This document shows, in pieces, positions 1 to 6,144 of a stretch of 17,328 bases of DNA. A program made the translations under genes and the position numbers. Each line of letters starts with the position of its first letter. Within the stretch, counting starts at the first letter, position 1. A model generated the notes under the pieces. That model searched no databases, was not told where the DNA came from, and saw nothing but the letters and a program-made list of their open reading frames with translations. The stretch is from Chloroflexota bacterium. Its GTDB lineage: Bacteria > Chloroflexota > Dehalococcoidia > UBA3495. The DNA is taken from contig JACZRM010000010.1 in assembly GCA_022576105.1 (NCBI GenBank), positions 1-17,328 of the forward strand, read 5' to 3'.

Positions 1-132
1 CGGGGAGTGCGTAACCACATCCTAGTGGTTGGACTCCTCTTCAGCCAGCCGGTCTGGACATTGGTTGCGATTGCCGTCGTTGCCAACTTCTCGGCCCTTC
101 ATCGACTAATCCATTCATTGCGGAGGGAGTGA
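1..132 (+). CDS. C-terminal fragment of a probable CDP-alcohol phosphatidyltransferase
   Basis: Frame 1 is open from the first base to a TGA stop at 130-132, giving 43 residues with the 5' part outside the window. The fragment starts RGVRNHILVVGLLF, continues with two hydrophobic stretches split by a short SQPVW turn, and ends in a basic tail (LHRLIHSLRRE). A final membrane helix followed by an N-x-x-A-L-x-R-type end is typical of the last helix of CDP-alcohol phosphatidyltransferases (PgsA or inositol-phosphate-phosphate synthase type), which join a CDP-diacylglycerol to an alcohol in phospholipid synthesis. The catalytic CDP-alcohol motif lies upstream and cannot be seen, so the call rests on the tail alone. 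Another small polytopic membrane protein is possible. Confidence 0.5.
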   Translation, partial: RGVRNHILVVGLLFSQPVWTLVAIAVVANFSALHRLIHSLRRE

Positions 133-226
133 CGGTACGTTGGTACGAGTATGCGTCGACATGGTGGCTGACCTGTTTCATTACGGACATGTTGAGTTGC
201 AAGTCGCTCATCCTGAGATCGAGTTG

Positions 227-1546
227 CTATTCCAACTGCCGCACCGACCGGAAGAAAATTAGCTGGATGATGGCCAGGACTAAACTAACCCCGGCAATTA
301 CGGTGAACGCGCCGGATGGATTCCAGAAATGGACAAACAGGCTGATCAGCAACGTGGTCAGGGGGGAAAAGCCATTGTCCAGGAAGTAGATGCTCATCAC
401 CCTGCCTCTCAGATCGTCGGGGACGATGGTCTGGAGCAGGGTGCTATTGCCAACGCGGAAGACGTACTGGCAAAACCCCAGCCCCGCCAGCATGAGCAGG
501 GAAGTAATGAACCATTGAGACTGAGCAAACGCCAGAATAAAAGCGCACCCGCCCACCAGGCCCAGAAAAGTTGCCAGCCCCTTGCGGAAGACATAGCCAA
601 CGCTGGCAATGATCACACCGGCGGCAATCCCGCCAACGCCGATTGCCGCGGCCAGCAGTCCCCCGGAACCAGCGCCCCGATGCAGCACTTCAGTGGTGAA
701 CACGGGCAGGAGGAAGGCCAGGGGCTGGAACACAAAATTGGGTATGAGGGACATTACGATTAGCTGAAGGATGCGCTTGTCCTGCCAGACAAACCTCAGC
801 CCCTCAGCCATGCTCTTGATTGCCGAGGAGCGGTGGCGGCTGCTCTCTTCACGATAGCGCAACTTTACCGGAAACATCAGCAATACAATCGCGATGTAGG
901 CCGCCGCTTCCACAAAGAAGTTCCACTTGAATCCCAGACTGGCGATTAACAGTCCCCCCAGCGCCGGACCCAATATTCGCATCGTCGGGTGAGTCATTCC
1001 GTTAACGGCCAGGGCGCTGGCCAGGTCGCGCCTGGGGACGGTGTTGGCGACCATGGCCTGACGTACCGGCTGAATGATGGAGTGGGCTACACCGCCAATG
1101 GCCATGTAGATGAACGGGTGCCACCATTTGAGAGGGCCGGAAACCGGATCCGAGTCCAGATCGCTGGCGATTACCAGGAAAGCAAAGGAGATGGCCGCCG
1201 CCGCCATGCAGAACTGGGTGGCCATCACAATCTTACGGCGGTCGGCCCGGTCGGCCAACACTCCGGCCCAGGGGCCAATGAGCAGCACCGGCAGCGTCCT
1301 GACGCCGATCACGGTGCCGGTGAGCAGGGCATTCCCATCGGTCAGATCCAGCACCAGCCAGCCGATGGTCAGGATCTGTATCCACTGGGCCCCAACGGTG
1401 AAGAAATTTCCAACCCAAAGGAACCGGAAGTCTCGATACAGTTTGATGGTGTAGAAGCTGCTGGAGCGCCTGCGGTTGGACCTCCGGGTTTCTGCTCCTC
1501 CAGCCTCCGCCGCGCTTGGATCGGGTTTAGTTAGGTCACTAGCCAT
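227..1546 (-). CDS. MFS transporter, EntS/MFS_3-like exporter
   Basis: This 439-residue protein has the length and hydrophobic pattern of a 12-helix major facilitator. A hydrophilic Ser/Arg-rich N-terminus of about 35 residues precedes the first helix. The loop after helix 2 carries the family motif in the form GPWAGVLADRADRRK, and the paired Arg-rich loops and RGRVMS near the end fit the enterobactin-exporter-like MFS_3 group, which pumps small molecules out by proton antiport. The substrate cannot be told from sequence. The ATG at 1544-1546 lies 24 bp after the stop of the flavin oxidoreductase gene; the AAGGAG that overlaps that stop sits about 20 nt from the ATG, rather far for a ribosome site, so translation may depend on coupling. 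The two genes are probably one transcript. Confidence 0.85.
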   Translation of the reverse strand: MASDLTKPDPSAAEAGGAETRRSNRRRSSSFYTIKLYRDFRFLWVGNFFTVGAQWIQILTIGWLVLDLTDGNALLTGTVIGVRTLPVLLIGPWAGVLADRADRRKIVMATQFCMAAAAISFAFLVIASDLDSDPVSGPLKWWHPFIYMAIGGVAHSIIQPVRQAMVANTVPRRDLASALAVNGMTHPTMRILGPALGGLLIASLGFKWNFFVEAAAYIAIVLLMFPVKLRYREESSRHRSSAIKSMAEGLRFVWQDKRILQLIVMSLIPNFVFQPLAFLLPVFTTEVLHRGAGSGGLLAAAIGVGGIAAGVIIASVGYVFRKGLATFLGLVGGCAFILAFAQSQWFITSLLMLAGLGFCQYVFRVGNSTLLQTIVPDDLRGRVMSIYFLDNGFSPLTTLLISLFVHFWNPSGAFTVIAGVSLVLAIIQLIFFRSVRQLE

Positions 1547-1570
1547 ATAAGGTTCGCCGGCAAGAACTCC

Positions 1571-2749
1571 TTAGCGTTCCGGCTGGGGCTGGTACTCCTT
1601 CATCGCGGGAATTACTTCTTGGGCGAGCAAGTCGATGCACCGCATGGCGGTCTGGTGAGACATGGGGCCTTCCCTTCCCCAGAGGACCAGGTTGCCCGGA
1701 TTCACCACATCGGCAATGTCCTTCAGTTTTTTGATGACAGTGTCGGGATTGCCGGTGATTATTTGATACGTGGCGTGGGCTTCTTCGTAGCTAAGGCTAG
1801 GGCCGCCAGGGGTCACGTTTCGGGTGGTCTCCCGACGCTGCTGACGTGAGCCTTGCGAGGCCGCCCGGGTTAAATACCCGGGTGGGGACTGCCAGTGACG
1901 GGGAGCCACCCCAAAGGAGGTGCCCAGTTGCCAAAAGAAGTTCTTCCCTTCCTCGTAGGCTCGCTCGTCGCTGTCCGCCACGACCACCCGCACCGCATAG
2001 CCCCGGTTCTGCTCGGTGGGCGTATATCCTTCCTCTTCGGCTACCTTGTTATACAGGTCGTAAACGTCTCCAATCAGGTCCAATGGGGGCGCCAGAGCAA
2101 TGTAAGGGTAGCCATGCCGCGCGGCAAATTCCACCGATTCAGGACTGACCACGCCAGGAATCCACACTGGCGGGTGGGGCTTCTGTAAAGGCAAGACCCA
2201 AGGGTTCACCACCCGTAGATGATAGTGTTTGCCCTCCCATCGAAATGGGCCCGGGGTAGTCCAGGTCTTGATAATCAGATCGTGGGCTTCGGCGAACCGC
2301 TCCCGGTTGAATACCGGGTTGGTATTGGTGGCAATGCTCTCCTGTCCGATGCCGCGCACAAACCCGCAGATAACCCGGCCGCCGGATATCATATCGATCA
2401 TGGCGATCTCTTCAGCGACCCGCACGGGATTTTCATGGATGGGGAGCACGTTCCCCAGAAAGACGATCTTGCCCCGCTTGGTTAGCTTGGCCAGGACTGC
2501 TCCAATGACGTTTATCGAGGGCATCAAGCTCAAGGGGTTGTTATGGTGCTCGTTGATCATTATGCCGTCGAAACCCGACTCGCTGCAGTGTTGCAGCTCG
2601 TCAAAGTACATACTGTACAGTTCGGCGGCCTTTTCGGGGTTGAAGTTTTCGTTGGGGAACATCAGATTGGTGTAGCCGTACTCGGCCGCAATCTTTTGTG
2701 AATACCCGGTGTACCCCATTTCGGTGAAGAAAAAAACTTCTTTGATCAT
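1571..2749 (-). CDS. LLM-class (bacterial luciferase-like) flavin-dependent oxidoreductase
   Basis: The 392-residue protein belongs to the luciferase-like monooxygenase superfamily, TIM-barrel enzymes that use FMNH2 or F420 to oxidise organic substrates. Visible hallmarks are the EHHN segment at residues 67-70, the strand LGNVLPIHENP around 98-108, and RVAEEIAMIDMISGGR at 110-125, which matches the common P-x-R-x-A-E-x-x-x-x-x-D-x-x-S-x-G-R signature. A later PPVWIPG strand is also typical. Residues near 290-315 form a Ser/Gln/Arg-rich loop that makes the protein slightly longer than most relatives. The ATG at 2749 is preceded by GGGGAG at 7-nt spacing. It is the first gene of a pair with the MFS exporter and is divergent from an FAA-hydrolase gene, suggesting a small catabolic or detoxification module. 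The substrate is unknown. Confidence 0.9.
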   Translation of the reverse strand: MIKEVFFFTEMGYTGYSQKIAAEYGYTNLMFPNENFNPEKAAELYSMYFDELQHCSESGFDGIMINEHHNNPLSLMPSINVIGAVLAKLTKRGKIVFLGNVLPIHENPVRVAEEIAMIDMISGGRVICGFVRGIGQESIATNTNPVFNRERFAEAHDLIIKTWTTPGPFRWEGKHYHLRVVNPWVLPLQKPHPPVWIPGVVSPESVEFAARHGYPYIALAPPLDLIGDVYDLYNKVAEEEGYTPTEQNRGYAVRVVVADSDERAYEEGKNFFWQLGTSFGVAPRHWQSPPGYLTRAASQGSRQQRRETTRNVTPGGPSLSYEEAHATYQIITGNPDTVIKKLKDIADVVNPGNLVLWGREGPMSHQTAMRCIDLLAQEVIPAMKEYQPQPER

Positions 2750-2781
2750 ATCCGTGCTCCCCGCCGGTTCGGTTTGGTCGG

Positions 2782-2810
2782 AGTATGGCGTGCCGCCAAT
2801 GCGGCGTCAA
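2782..2810 (-). promoter_or_regulatory. sigma70-type promoter for the flavin oxidoreductase/MFS pair
   Basis: Read on the minus strand, TTGACG (2810-2805) is followed after exactly 17 bp by CATACT (2787-2782). These match the -35 and -10 consensus at 5/6 and 4/6 positions. The predicted start point leaves a leader of about 25 nt containing the GGGGAG ribosome site before the ATG at 2749. Confidence 0.55.
2792..2805. promoter_or_regulatory. operator-like inverted repeat in the promoter spacer
   Basis: GCCGC-CAAT-GCGGC is a perfect 5-bp inverted repeat lying between the -35 and -10 boxes of the minus-strand promoter. Its position would let a bound repressor block polymerase. No regulator gene is adjacent, so the role is an inference. 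Confidence 0.3.
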
Positions 2811-2839
2811 GGTTCAAATGAGTATCAGGCTGGCCTACG

Positions 2840-2868
2840 TTGACCGGCTGCAAAGGTGACGGTACACT
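2840..2868 (+). promoter_or_regulatory. sigma70-type promoter for the FAA-hydrolase gene
   Basis: TTGACC (2840-2845) and TACACT (2863-2868) are separated by 17 bp, matching consensus at 5/6 and 4/6 positions. The predicted start is about 30 nt before the ATG at 2906, with GGAGGTGA (2893-2900) as ribosome site. It is back to back with the minus-strand promoter; the two -35 boxes are about 30 bp apart. Confidence 0.6.
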
Positions 2869-2905
2869 ACCCTGAAGTATGGGCAATGAGTTGGAGGTGA
2901 GGTAA

Positions 2906-3817
2906 ATGAAGCTAGTTTTGTTTGATGACTATCGTTTGGGAGTCCTACAAGAGGGACAGATAAAGGACGCGATGGGAGCGTTTGATGGCGCCAGCTTCCG
3001 GAGGCCCCAGGATATGATGGAAGAGGTCATCACCAACTGGGAACAGCTAAAACCCAAGATTGAGTCGGCCATCCGCGGCGCAGATGGAGTGCCGGTCAGC
3101 AGTGTCAAGCTGCGCGCTCCGCTGCCCCAGCCATCCAAAATAATCTGTGCCGCCGTCAACTACCTGGAGTTCGGACAAAGAGAGCCGGCGGTGCTTGACG
3201 CATTCTTGAAGTCGCCCAGTGCAATCATCAGCACCGGAGAGACCTGCGAGTTGCCCCCGGCGCCAGCCACTGTGTTTCATCACGAGCCGGAGTTGGCCTT
3301 TGTAGTGGGAAAGCGGGCTACCAAGGTAAGCCAGGACGACGCATTGTCCTACATCTTTGGCTACTGTAATTTCCTGGATATGTCAGCCCGGGGGCTGCAG
3401 GGCGCGGTGGGAAATAGCTTTTTCCTGGGCAAGTGCTGGGATACTTTCGCGCCAATGGGCCCGGTGCTGGTGACCGCCGATGAAATCCCAGACCCGCAGA
3501 ATCTGCAAATCCGTCTGTGGAACAACGACGAACCCAGGCATGACTTCCCCACCAGTGACATGGCCCACCCAATTCGAGAACTGGTCTCCGAGTTTTCCAA
3601 GGTGACTACCCTGGAGCCCGGGGATGTGGTGGCCACCGGGGTTAACCATCAGCAGATTGGCGCGGTGCAAGATGGCGACCTGATCCGCATGGAAATAGAG
3701 GAACTCGGACTTCCGCTGGAGATCAGAATCAGCGACCCGTCCAAACGAGAATGGCCTCGTGGCATCGATACTGAAATGGCGGCTAGGGTAATCGCCGGTG
3801 CGCCCCGCCGGACGTGA
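2906..3817 (+). CDS. fumarylacetoacetate hydrolase (FAH) family protein
   Basis: The 303-residue protein has the two-part layout of the FAA-hydrolase family: a small N-terminal domain (about 1-70) and a catalytic domain opening with KIICAAVNY at 78-86. Metal-binding residues are visible as E127 and E129 in HHEPEL and D158 in FLDMSAR, and the conserved GKCWDTFAPMGP follows at 175-186 with K176. The family cleaves or decarboxylates beta-diketo acids, as in aromatic catabolism (fumarylpyruvate or acylpyruvate hydrolase, 2-hydroxyhepta-2,4-diene-1,7-dioate isomerase), using Mg2+ or Mn2+. The usual conserved pattern in this family is H-x-E-x-E, and the preceding HH fits it. A strong GGAGGTGA sits 5 nt before the ATG. 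Divergence from a flavin oxidoreductase suggests a shared degradative role, but the substrate is not predictable. Confidence 0.88.
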   Translation: MKLVLFDDYRLGVLQEGQIKDAMGAFDGASFRRPQDMMEEVITNWEQLKPKIESAIRGADGVPVSSVKLRAPLPQPSKIICAAVNYLEFGQREPAVLDAFLKSPSAIISTGETCELPPAPATVFHHEPELAFVVGKRATKVSQDDALSYIFGYCNFLDMSARGLQGAVGNSFFLGKCWDTFAPMGPVLVTADEIPDPQNLQIRLWNNDEPRHDFPTSDMAHPIRELVSEFSKVTTLEPGDVVATGVNHQQIGAVQDGDLIRMEIEELGLPLEIRISDPSKREWPRGIDTEMAARVIAGAPRRT

Positions 3818-3926
3818 CGTTGGCCCGGGGTAGCCGAAGGTCCTAGTCAGTCCAGCCGTCCCCCACCGGCAGCCGCAGCACTTTGCCCAAGATGCCCTAG
3901 CGAAAAAGGTGGGCTGTCACCCTGAG

Positions 3927-4020
3927 CCCTTCGGCCCAGCCTGTCCTGAGTTCCGATTTCATCGAGAGTCTCGACAAAGTCGGACTTTTCGAAGTGGCTC
4001 AGGATAGACTCCGCGAAGGG
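3927..4020. repeat. nested imperfect palindrome, REP-like element
   Basis: Four pairs of arms are nested in order: CCCTTCG (3927-3933) with CGAAGGG (4014-4020), TCCTGAG (3944-3950) with CTCAGGA (3998-4004), TCCGA (3952-3956) with TCGGA (3980-3984), and CGAGA (3963-3967) with TCTCG (3969-3973). The flanking GTCACCCTGAG and the CTCAGGA-type ends resemble intergenic repeats seen in many copies in environmental Chloroflexota genomes. Only one copy is in this window, so repetitiveness is an inference. Confidence 0.55.
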
Positions 4021-4132
4021 TCTAAACACCTTGGTACCAGAACCGTTCTAGTCACGTGTCCTGCCCGAGAATTCAACTCCGTTAGCTATGGTATAAGAGT
4101 ACTGTTCTCGCATAAGGTTTTGTGCTGTAGGA

Positions 4133-4180
4133 CTTTAGATTCTTCGTCGTCCCGATAGAATCGGGACTCCTCAGAAAGAC
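4133..4180. repeat. short REP-like element with perfect hairpin
   Basis: GTCCCGAT (4149-4156), loop AGA, ATCGGGAC (4160-4167) is a perfect 8-bp hairpin with a 3-nt loop. It is flanked by GATTCTTCGTC on the left and CTCCTCAGAAAGAC on the right, the general shape of the 'GAAGAATC...TCTGAG-AATGAC' intergenic palindromes common in environmental bacteria. It might also act as a transcription stop, but lacks a T-run. Confidence 0.5.
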
Positions 4181-4352
4181 ACCGATTTTCATTATGTAAG
4201 AGCCTTTAAGTCAGCGAGACCAGGAAGTTATCAGGCTGGGCGTTAGCCATCCGCCGCGCTAGGTTTGGCCAGGACTGGTTTTATCGGCCCGTTGCTTGTG
4301 TTACATTAGCCGCGTTACCGCTTGCTAACAATGCTGTAAAAGAGGGAATGTG

Positions 4353-4952
4353 ATGACCACTGTCAAACCGATTAATGTGCGGATTTGGTTCGACTACACT
4401 TGACCATTCTGCTACGTCGGCCTGGTCAGGCTGGAGAAAATTGCCGAAGACACGCCTATCGCCGTAGACCGGCGGCCCTACTTATTGCAACCGGACAAAC
4501 CTCGTGAAGGAGTATTGCGTCCCCTGCGCGAGGGCGAAACCGAGACCGAATTGTCGGCAGTATGGAGAGAACGGGCCAGCGAGTTGGGTGTGGTCATGCG
4601 CCGGCCTCAATGGTCTCCCAACACTATGCTGGCCCACGAGGCGACCGCTTACGCCAGGGAAAAGGGACTGGATGGCCAACTCCACCACGTTCTTGCCAAG
4701 GCGTACTGGGAGTCAGGCGCCGATCTTGGCGACCTAACCGTGGTCCAAGAACTGGCCCAAGCCTGCGGCCTGGATTGGACCGAACTGGGGCCTCGGCTGG
4801 AGTCGGGTTACTACCGGCAGCAGGTGTTGGAAGGACACGAAAAGGCCAAGGAAGCGGGCGTAACCGGCACCCCTACCTACCAGGTCGAAGCGGGAGAACC
4901 CGCCTTCGGTAACCTGAGTATCGACGACCTGCGTGGGCTTATCATCGGGTAG
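4353..4952 (+). CDS. selenocysteine-containing DsbA/FrnE-family thiol oxidoreductase (TGA at codon 17 read as Sec)
   Basis: From the ATG at 4353 (GAGGG 6 nt upstream) the frame reads MTTVKPINVRIWFDYT, then TGA (4401-4403), then PFCYVGL, and stays open to the TAG at 4950-4952, for 199 residues, normal for the family. Members of the DsbA/FrnE/2-hydroxychromene-carboxylate-isomerase group have D-x-x-C-P-x-C-Y-x-G here, so the TGA replaces precisely the first, nucleophilic Cys of the CxxC and gives U17-P-F-C20. The cis-proline loop GVTGTP (169-174) is intact, as is the helical insert between. A hairpin fitting a bacterial SECIS follows the TGA. Other genes here end in TGA, so the codon is not reassigned. 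Starting translation at the TTG at 4485, as an automatic caller would, deletes the active site. Expected role: thiol-disulfide redox chemistry; no signal peptide, so cytoplasmic. A point-mutation pseudogene or base-call error remains possible. Confidence 0.8.
4417..4434 (+). promoter_or_regulatory. candidate bacterial SECIS element
   Basis: In the mRNA, CGGCCU (4418-4423) pairs with AGGCUG (4428-4433) around a four-base loop GGUC (4424-4427), with one G-U pair and a further U-G pair outside (4417/4434). Twenty bases separate the UGA from the loop. The E. coli fdhF SECIS also presents GGUC in its apical loop, 18 bases after its UGA, where SelB binds. The hairpin lies within the coding sequence, as bacterial SECIS elements do. 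Confidence 0.75.
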
Positions 4953-5039
4953 CTGCACCCGCGTTAATCCGGTTAGTCCTGCATGAGAAGACCTCCTTTG
5001 GCGACCTGGCCGCAATCCGCTGGTAAGTCCATAACAACA

Positions 5040-5053
5040 GGTATTGCAATACC
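5040..5053. promoter_or_regulatory. perfect 14-bp palindrome upstream of cysteine synthase
   Basis: GGTATTGCAATACC is fully self-complementary, and the flanking C and G (5038, 5055) extend the symmetry past one mismatch. Together with a second palindrome at 5074-5085 it sits in the 233-bp gap before the cysteine synthase. Symmetry without a loop suits a dimeric DNA-binding protein more than a terminator. Confidence 0.35.
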
Positions 5054-5073
5054 AGGCGCCGCATCAGGCTGTC

Positions 5074-5085
5074 GGAGCATGCTCC
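5074..5085. promoter_or_regulatory. perfect 12-bp palindrome upstream of cysteine synthase
   Basis: GGAGCATGCTCC is fully self-complementary and lies 34 bp right of the first palindrome and about 50 bp before a possible -10 box. It could be an operator; no binding protein is identified. Confidence 0.3.
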
Positions 5086-5108
5086 CCGGTCGGGAATGGT
5101 GCAGTCCG

Positions 5109-5139
5109 TTGTCCACGTCCCAGATAAAAGCCCTATACT
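5109..5139 (+). promoter_or_regulatory. possible promoter for cysteine synthase
   Basis: TATACT (5134-5139) matches the -10 consensus at 5/6 positions. The best -35 is TTGTCC (5109-5114) at a long 19-bp spacing. The resulting leader would be about 40 nt. Confidence 0.35.
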
Positions 5140-5185
5140 GGCATCAAGCCTATTCCCGATTCTGATTGCGGATGTAAAGCGCTTC

Positions 5186-6115
5186 ATGCCAGTCTCAACC
5201 CTGCTTGGTCTCATTGGCAACACACCCCTAATTGAGCTGCCCCATCTGTCTCCCAAGGAGGGCATCCATATCTTCGCCAAGCTGGAGGGGCAAAACCCCA
5301 GCGGCAGTATCAAAGACCGAATTGCGCTGGCAATGGTGGAACAAGCCGAGATCAGCGGCGATCTCAAGCCCGGTGATACCATCATCGAGGCCAGCAGCGG
5401 CAATACCGCCATTTCCCTGGCGCTGATCGCCAAGCAGAGGGGTTACCTGGTTCGGGTAATCATACCGGGAGAGGTGGCCCCCAGCATTGGCGATCTGTTG
5501 GAATTATATGGCGCTGAGATAACCTGGTGCGAACCCAGAGCCGGTATGAAAGGCGCAATTGACCTGGCGATGGAGTTGGCCCGCGAACCGGGTTGCCACT
5601 ACCTGGGCCAGTTCGACAACCAGATTAACCTGGAAACTCACTATCGGACTACCGGTGAGGAAATAGCCCAGGCTCTGCCCCAAGTTGACGTTCTGGTGGC
5701 CGGCATCGGTACCGGAGGAACCATCACCGGTGTGGGTAGGCGCTTGCGGGAAGTCAACCCCAACCTGCAAATAGTCGGCGTAGAGCCCAGAATGGGGGAG
5801 GCGCTGCAGGGTTTGAGGAGCCTATCTGAAGGATACGTTCCGCCGCTGTTGGACCTGAGCCAGCTTAGCCGGCGCTTCCTGGTGGACAGTGCTACCGCCA
5901 TCGAAGCCGCTCACATGATTGTGGAGAAGGAGGGTCTACTGGCGGGGATATCCTCGGGAGCGACGCTGCACGCGGCGCTGCGGGCGTCGGTGGACCTGGC
6001 TGAGGGAAACATAGTGGTGATGTTCTCCGACGGAGGCTGGAAGTATTTGCCGGCACGACCCTGGGACGCTGCCAGAGCCGGTGCGAAGGACCTGGATGAG
6101 ACTCACTGGTGGTAA
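5186..6115 (+). CDS. cysM: cysteine synthase (O-acetylserine sulfhydrylase, CysK/CysM type)
   Basis: This PLP fold-type II enzyme makes cysteine from an activated serine (O-acetyl- or O-phosphoserine) and sulfide or thiosulfate. The 309-residue form starting MPVSTLLGLIGNTPLIEL begins exactly where family members do. NPSGSIKDR carries the PLP lysine K43; EASSGNTAISLA at 68-79 holds the substrate loop; GIGTGGTITGVGRRL binds the PLP phosphate; GISSGA and FSDGGWKYL complete the C-terminal part. The frame is open upstream to 5096, but those 30 extra residues have no counterpart in the family, so the ATG at 5186 is chosen although its ribosome site is weak. The CysK versus CysM split is not certain from sequence. 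The gene lies 233 bp after the selenoprotein-like gene and converges on the ATPase pair. Confidence 0.92.
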   Translation: MPVSTLLGLIGNTPLIELPHLSPKEGIHIFAKLEGQNPSGSIKDRIALAMVEQAEISGDLKPGDTIIEASSGNTAISLALIAKQRGYLVRVIIPGEVAPSIGDLLELYGAEITWCEPRAGMKGAIDLAMELAREPGCHYLGQFDNQINLETHYRTTGEEIAQALPQVDVLVAGIGTGGTITGVGRRLREVNPNLQIVGVEPRMGEALQGLRSLSEGYVPPLLDLSQLSRRFLVDSATAIEAAHMIVEKEGLLAGISSGATLHAALRASVDLAEGNIVVMFSDGGWKYLPARPWDAARAGAKDLDETHWW

Positions 6116-6138
6116 TCCAGCCCAGGTGGCGCTGGATT
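6114..6138. terminator. hairpin between convergent genes, possible bidirectional terminator
   Basis: AATCCAGC (6114-6121) and GCTGGATT (6131-6138) form a perfect 8-bp stem with a 9-nt loop, overlapping the cysM stop codon and ending 7 bp from the stop of the convergent ATPase gene. There is no T-run on either side, so termination by this hairpin alone is uncertain. Confidence 0.4.
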
Positions 6139-6144
6139 GCTGGT

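Larger units (their letters stand above)
3818..4352. other. 535-bp gap with REP-like palindromes, no convincing gene
   Basis: No reading frame here has a plausible protein. The stretch holds a nested long hairpin (3927-4020) and a second, shorter palindromic element (4149-4167). The part from about 4200 to 4352 is the leader of the selenoprotein-like gene; I see no clear -35/-10 pair in it, though GAGGG at 4342-4346 is a usable ribosome site. Confidence 0.6.

Noticed and set aside
989..1534. Long plus-strand frame opposite the MFS gene
   Set aside because: It is an antisense shadow of the GC-rich transporter gene; its translation is low-complexity with no domain.
3847..4029. Small minus-strand gene of 60 codons
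   Set aside because: It is a translation of the nested palindrome (3927-4020) and has no ribosome site.
4401..4403. TGA as evidence of an alternative genetic code
   Set aside because: TGA serves as the stop codon of the first gene fragment (130-132) and of the FAA-hydrolase gene (3815-3817), and no other gene here has in-frame TGA.
4485..4952. A 155-residue gene starting at a TTG
   Set aside because: It is the 3' part of the longer frame starting at 4353. No ribosome site precedes the TTG, and this start would remove the CxxC active site while keeping the cis-Pro loop.
5096..5185. N-terminal extension of cysteine synthase
   Set aside because: The 30 extra residues cover the likely promoter, and family members begin close to the LIGNTPLIEL motif; the ATG at 5186 fits.
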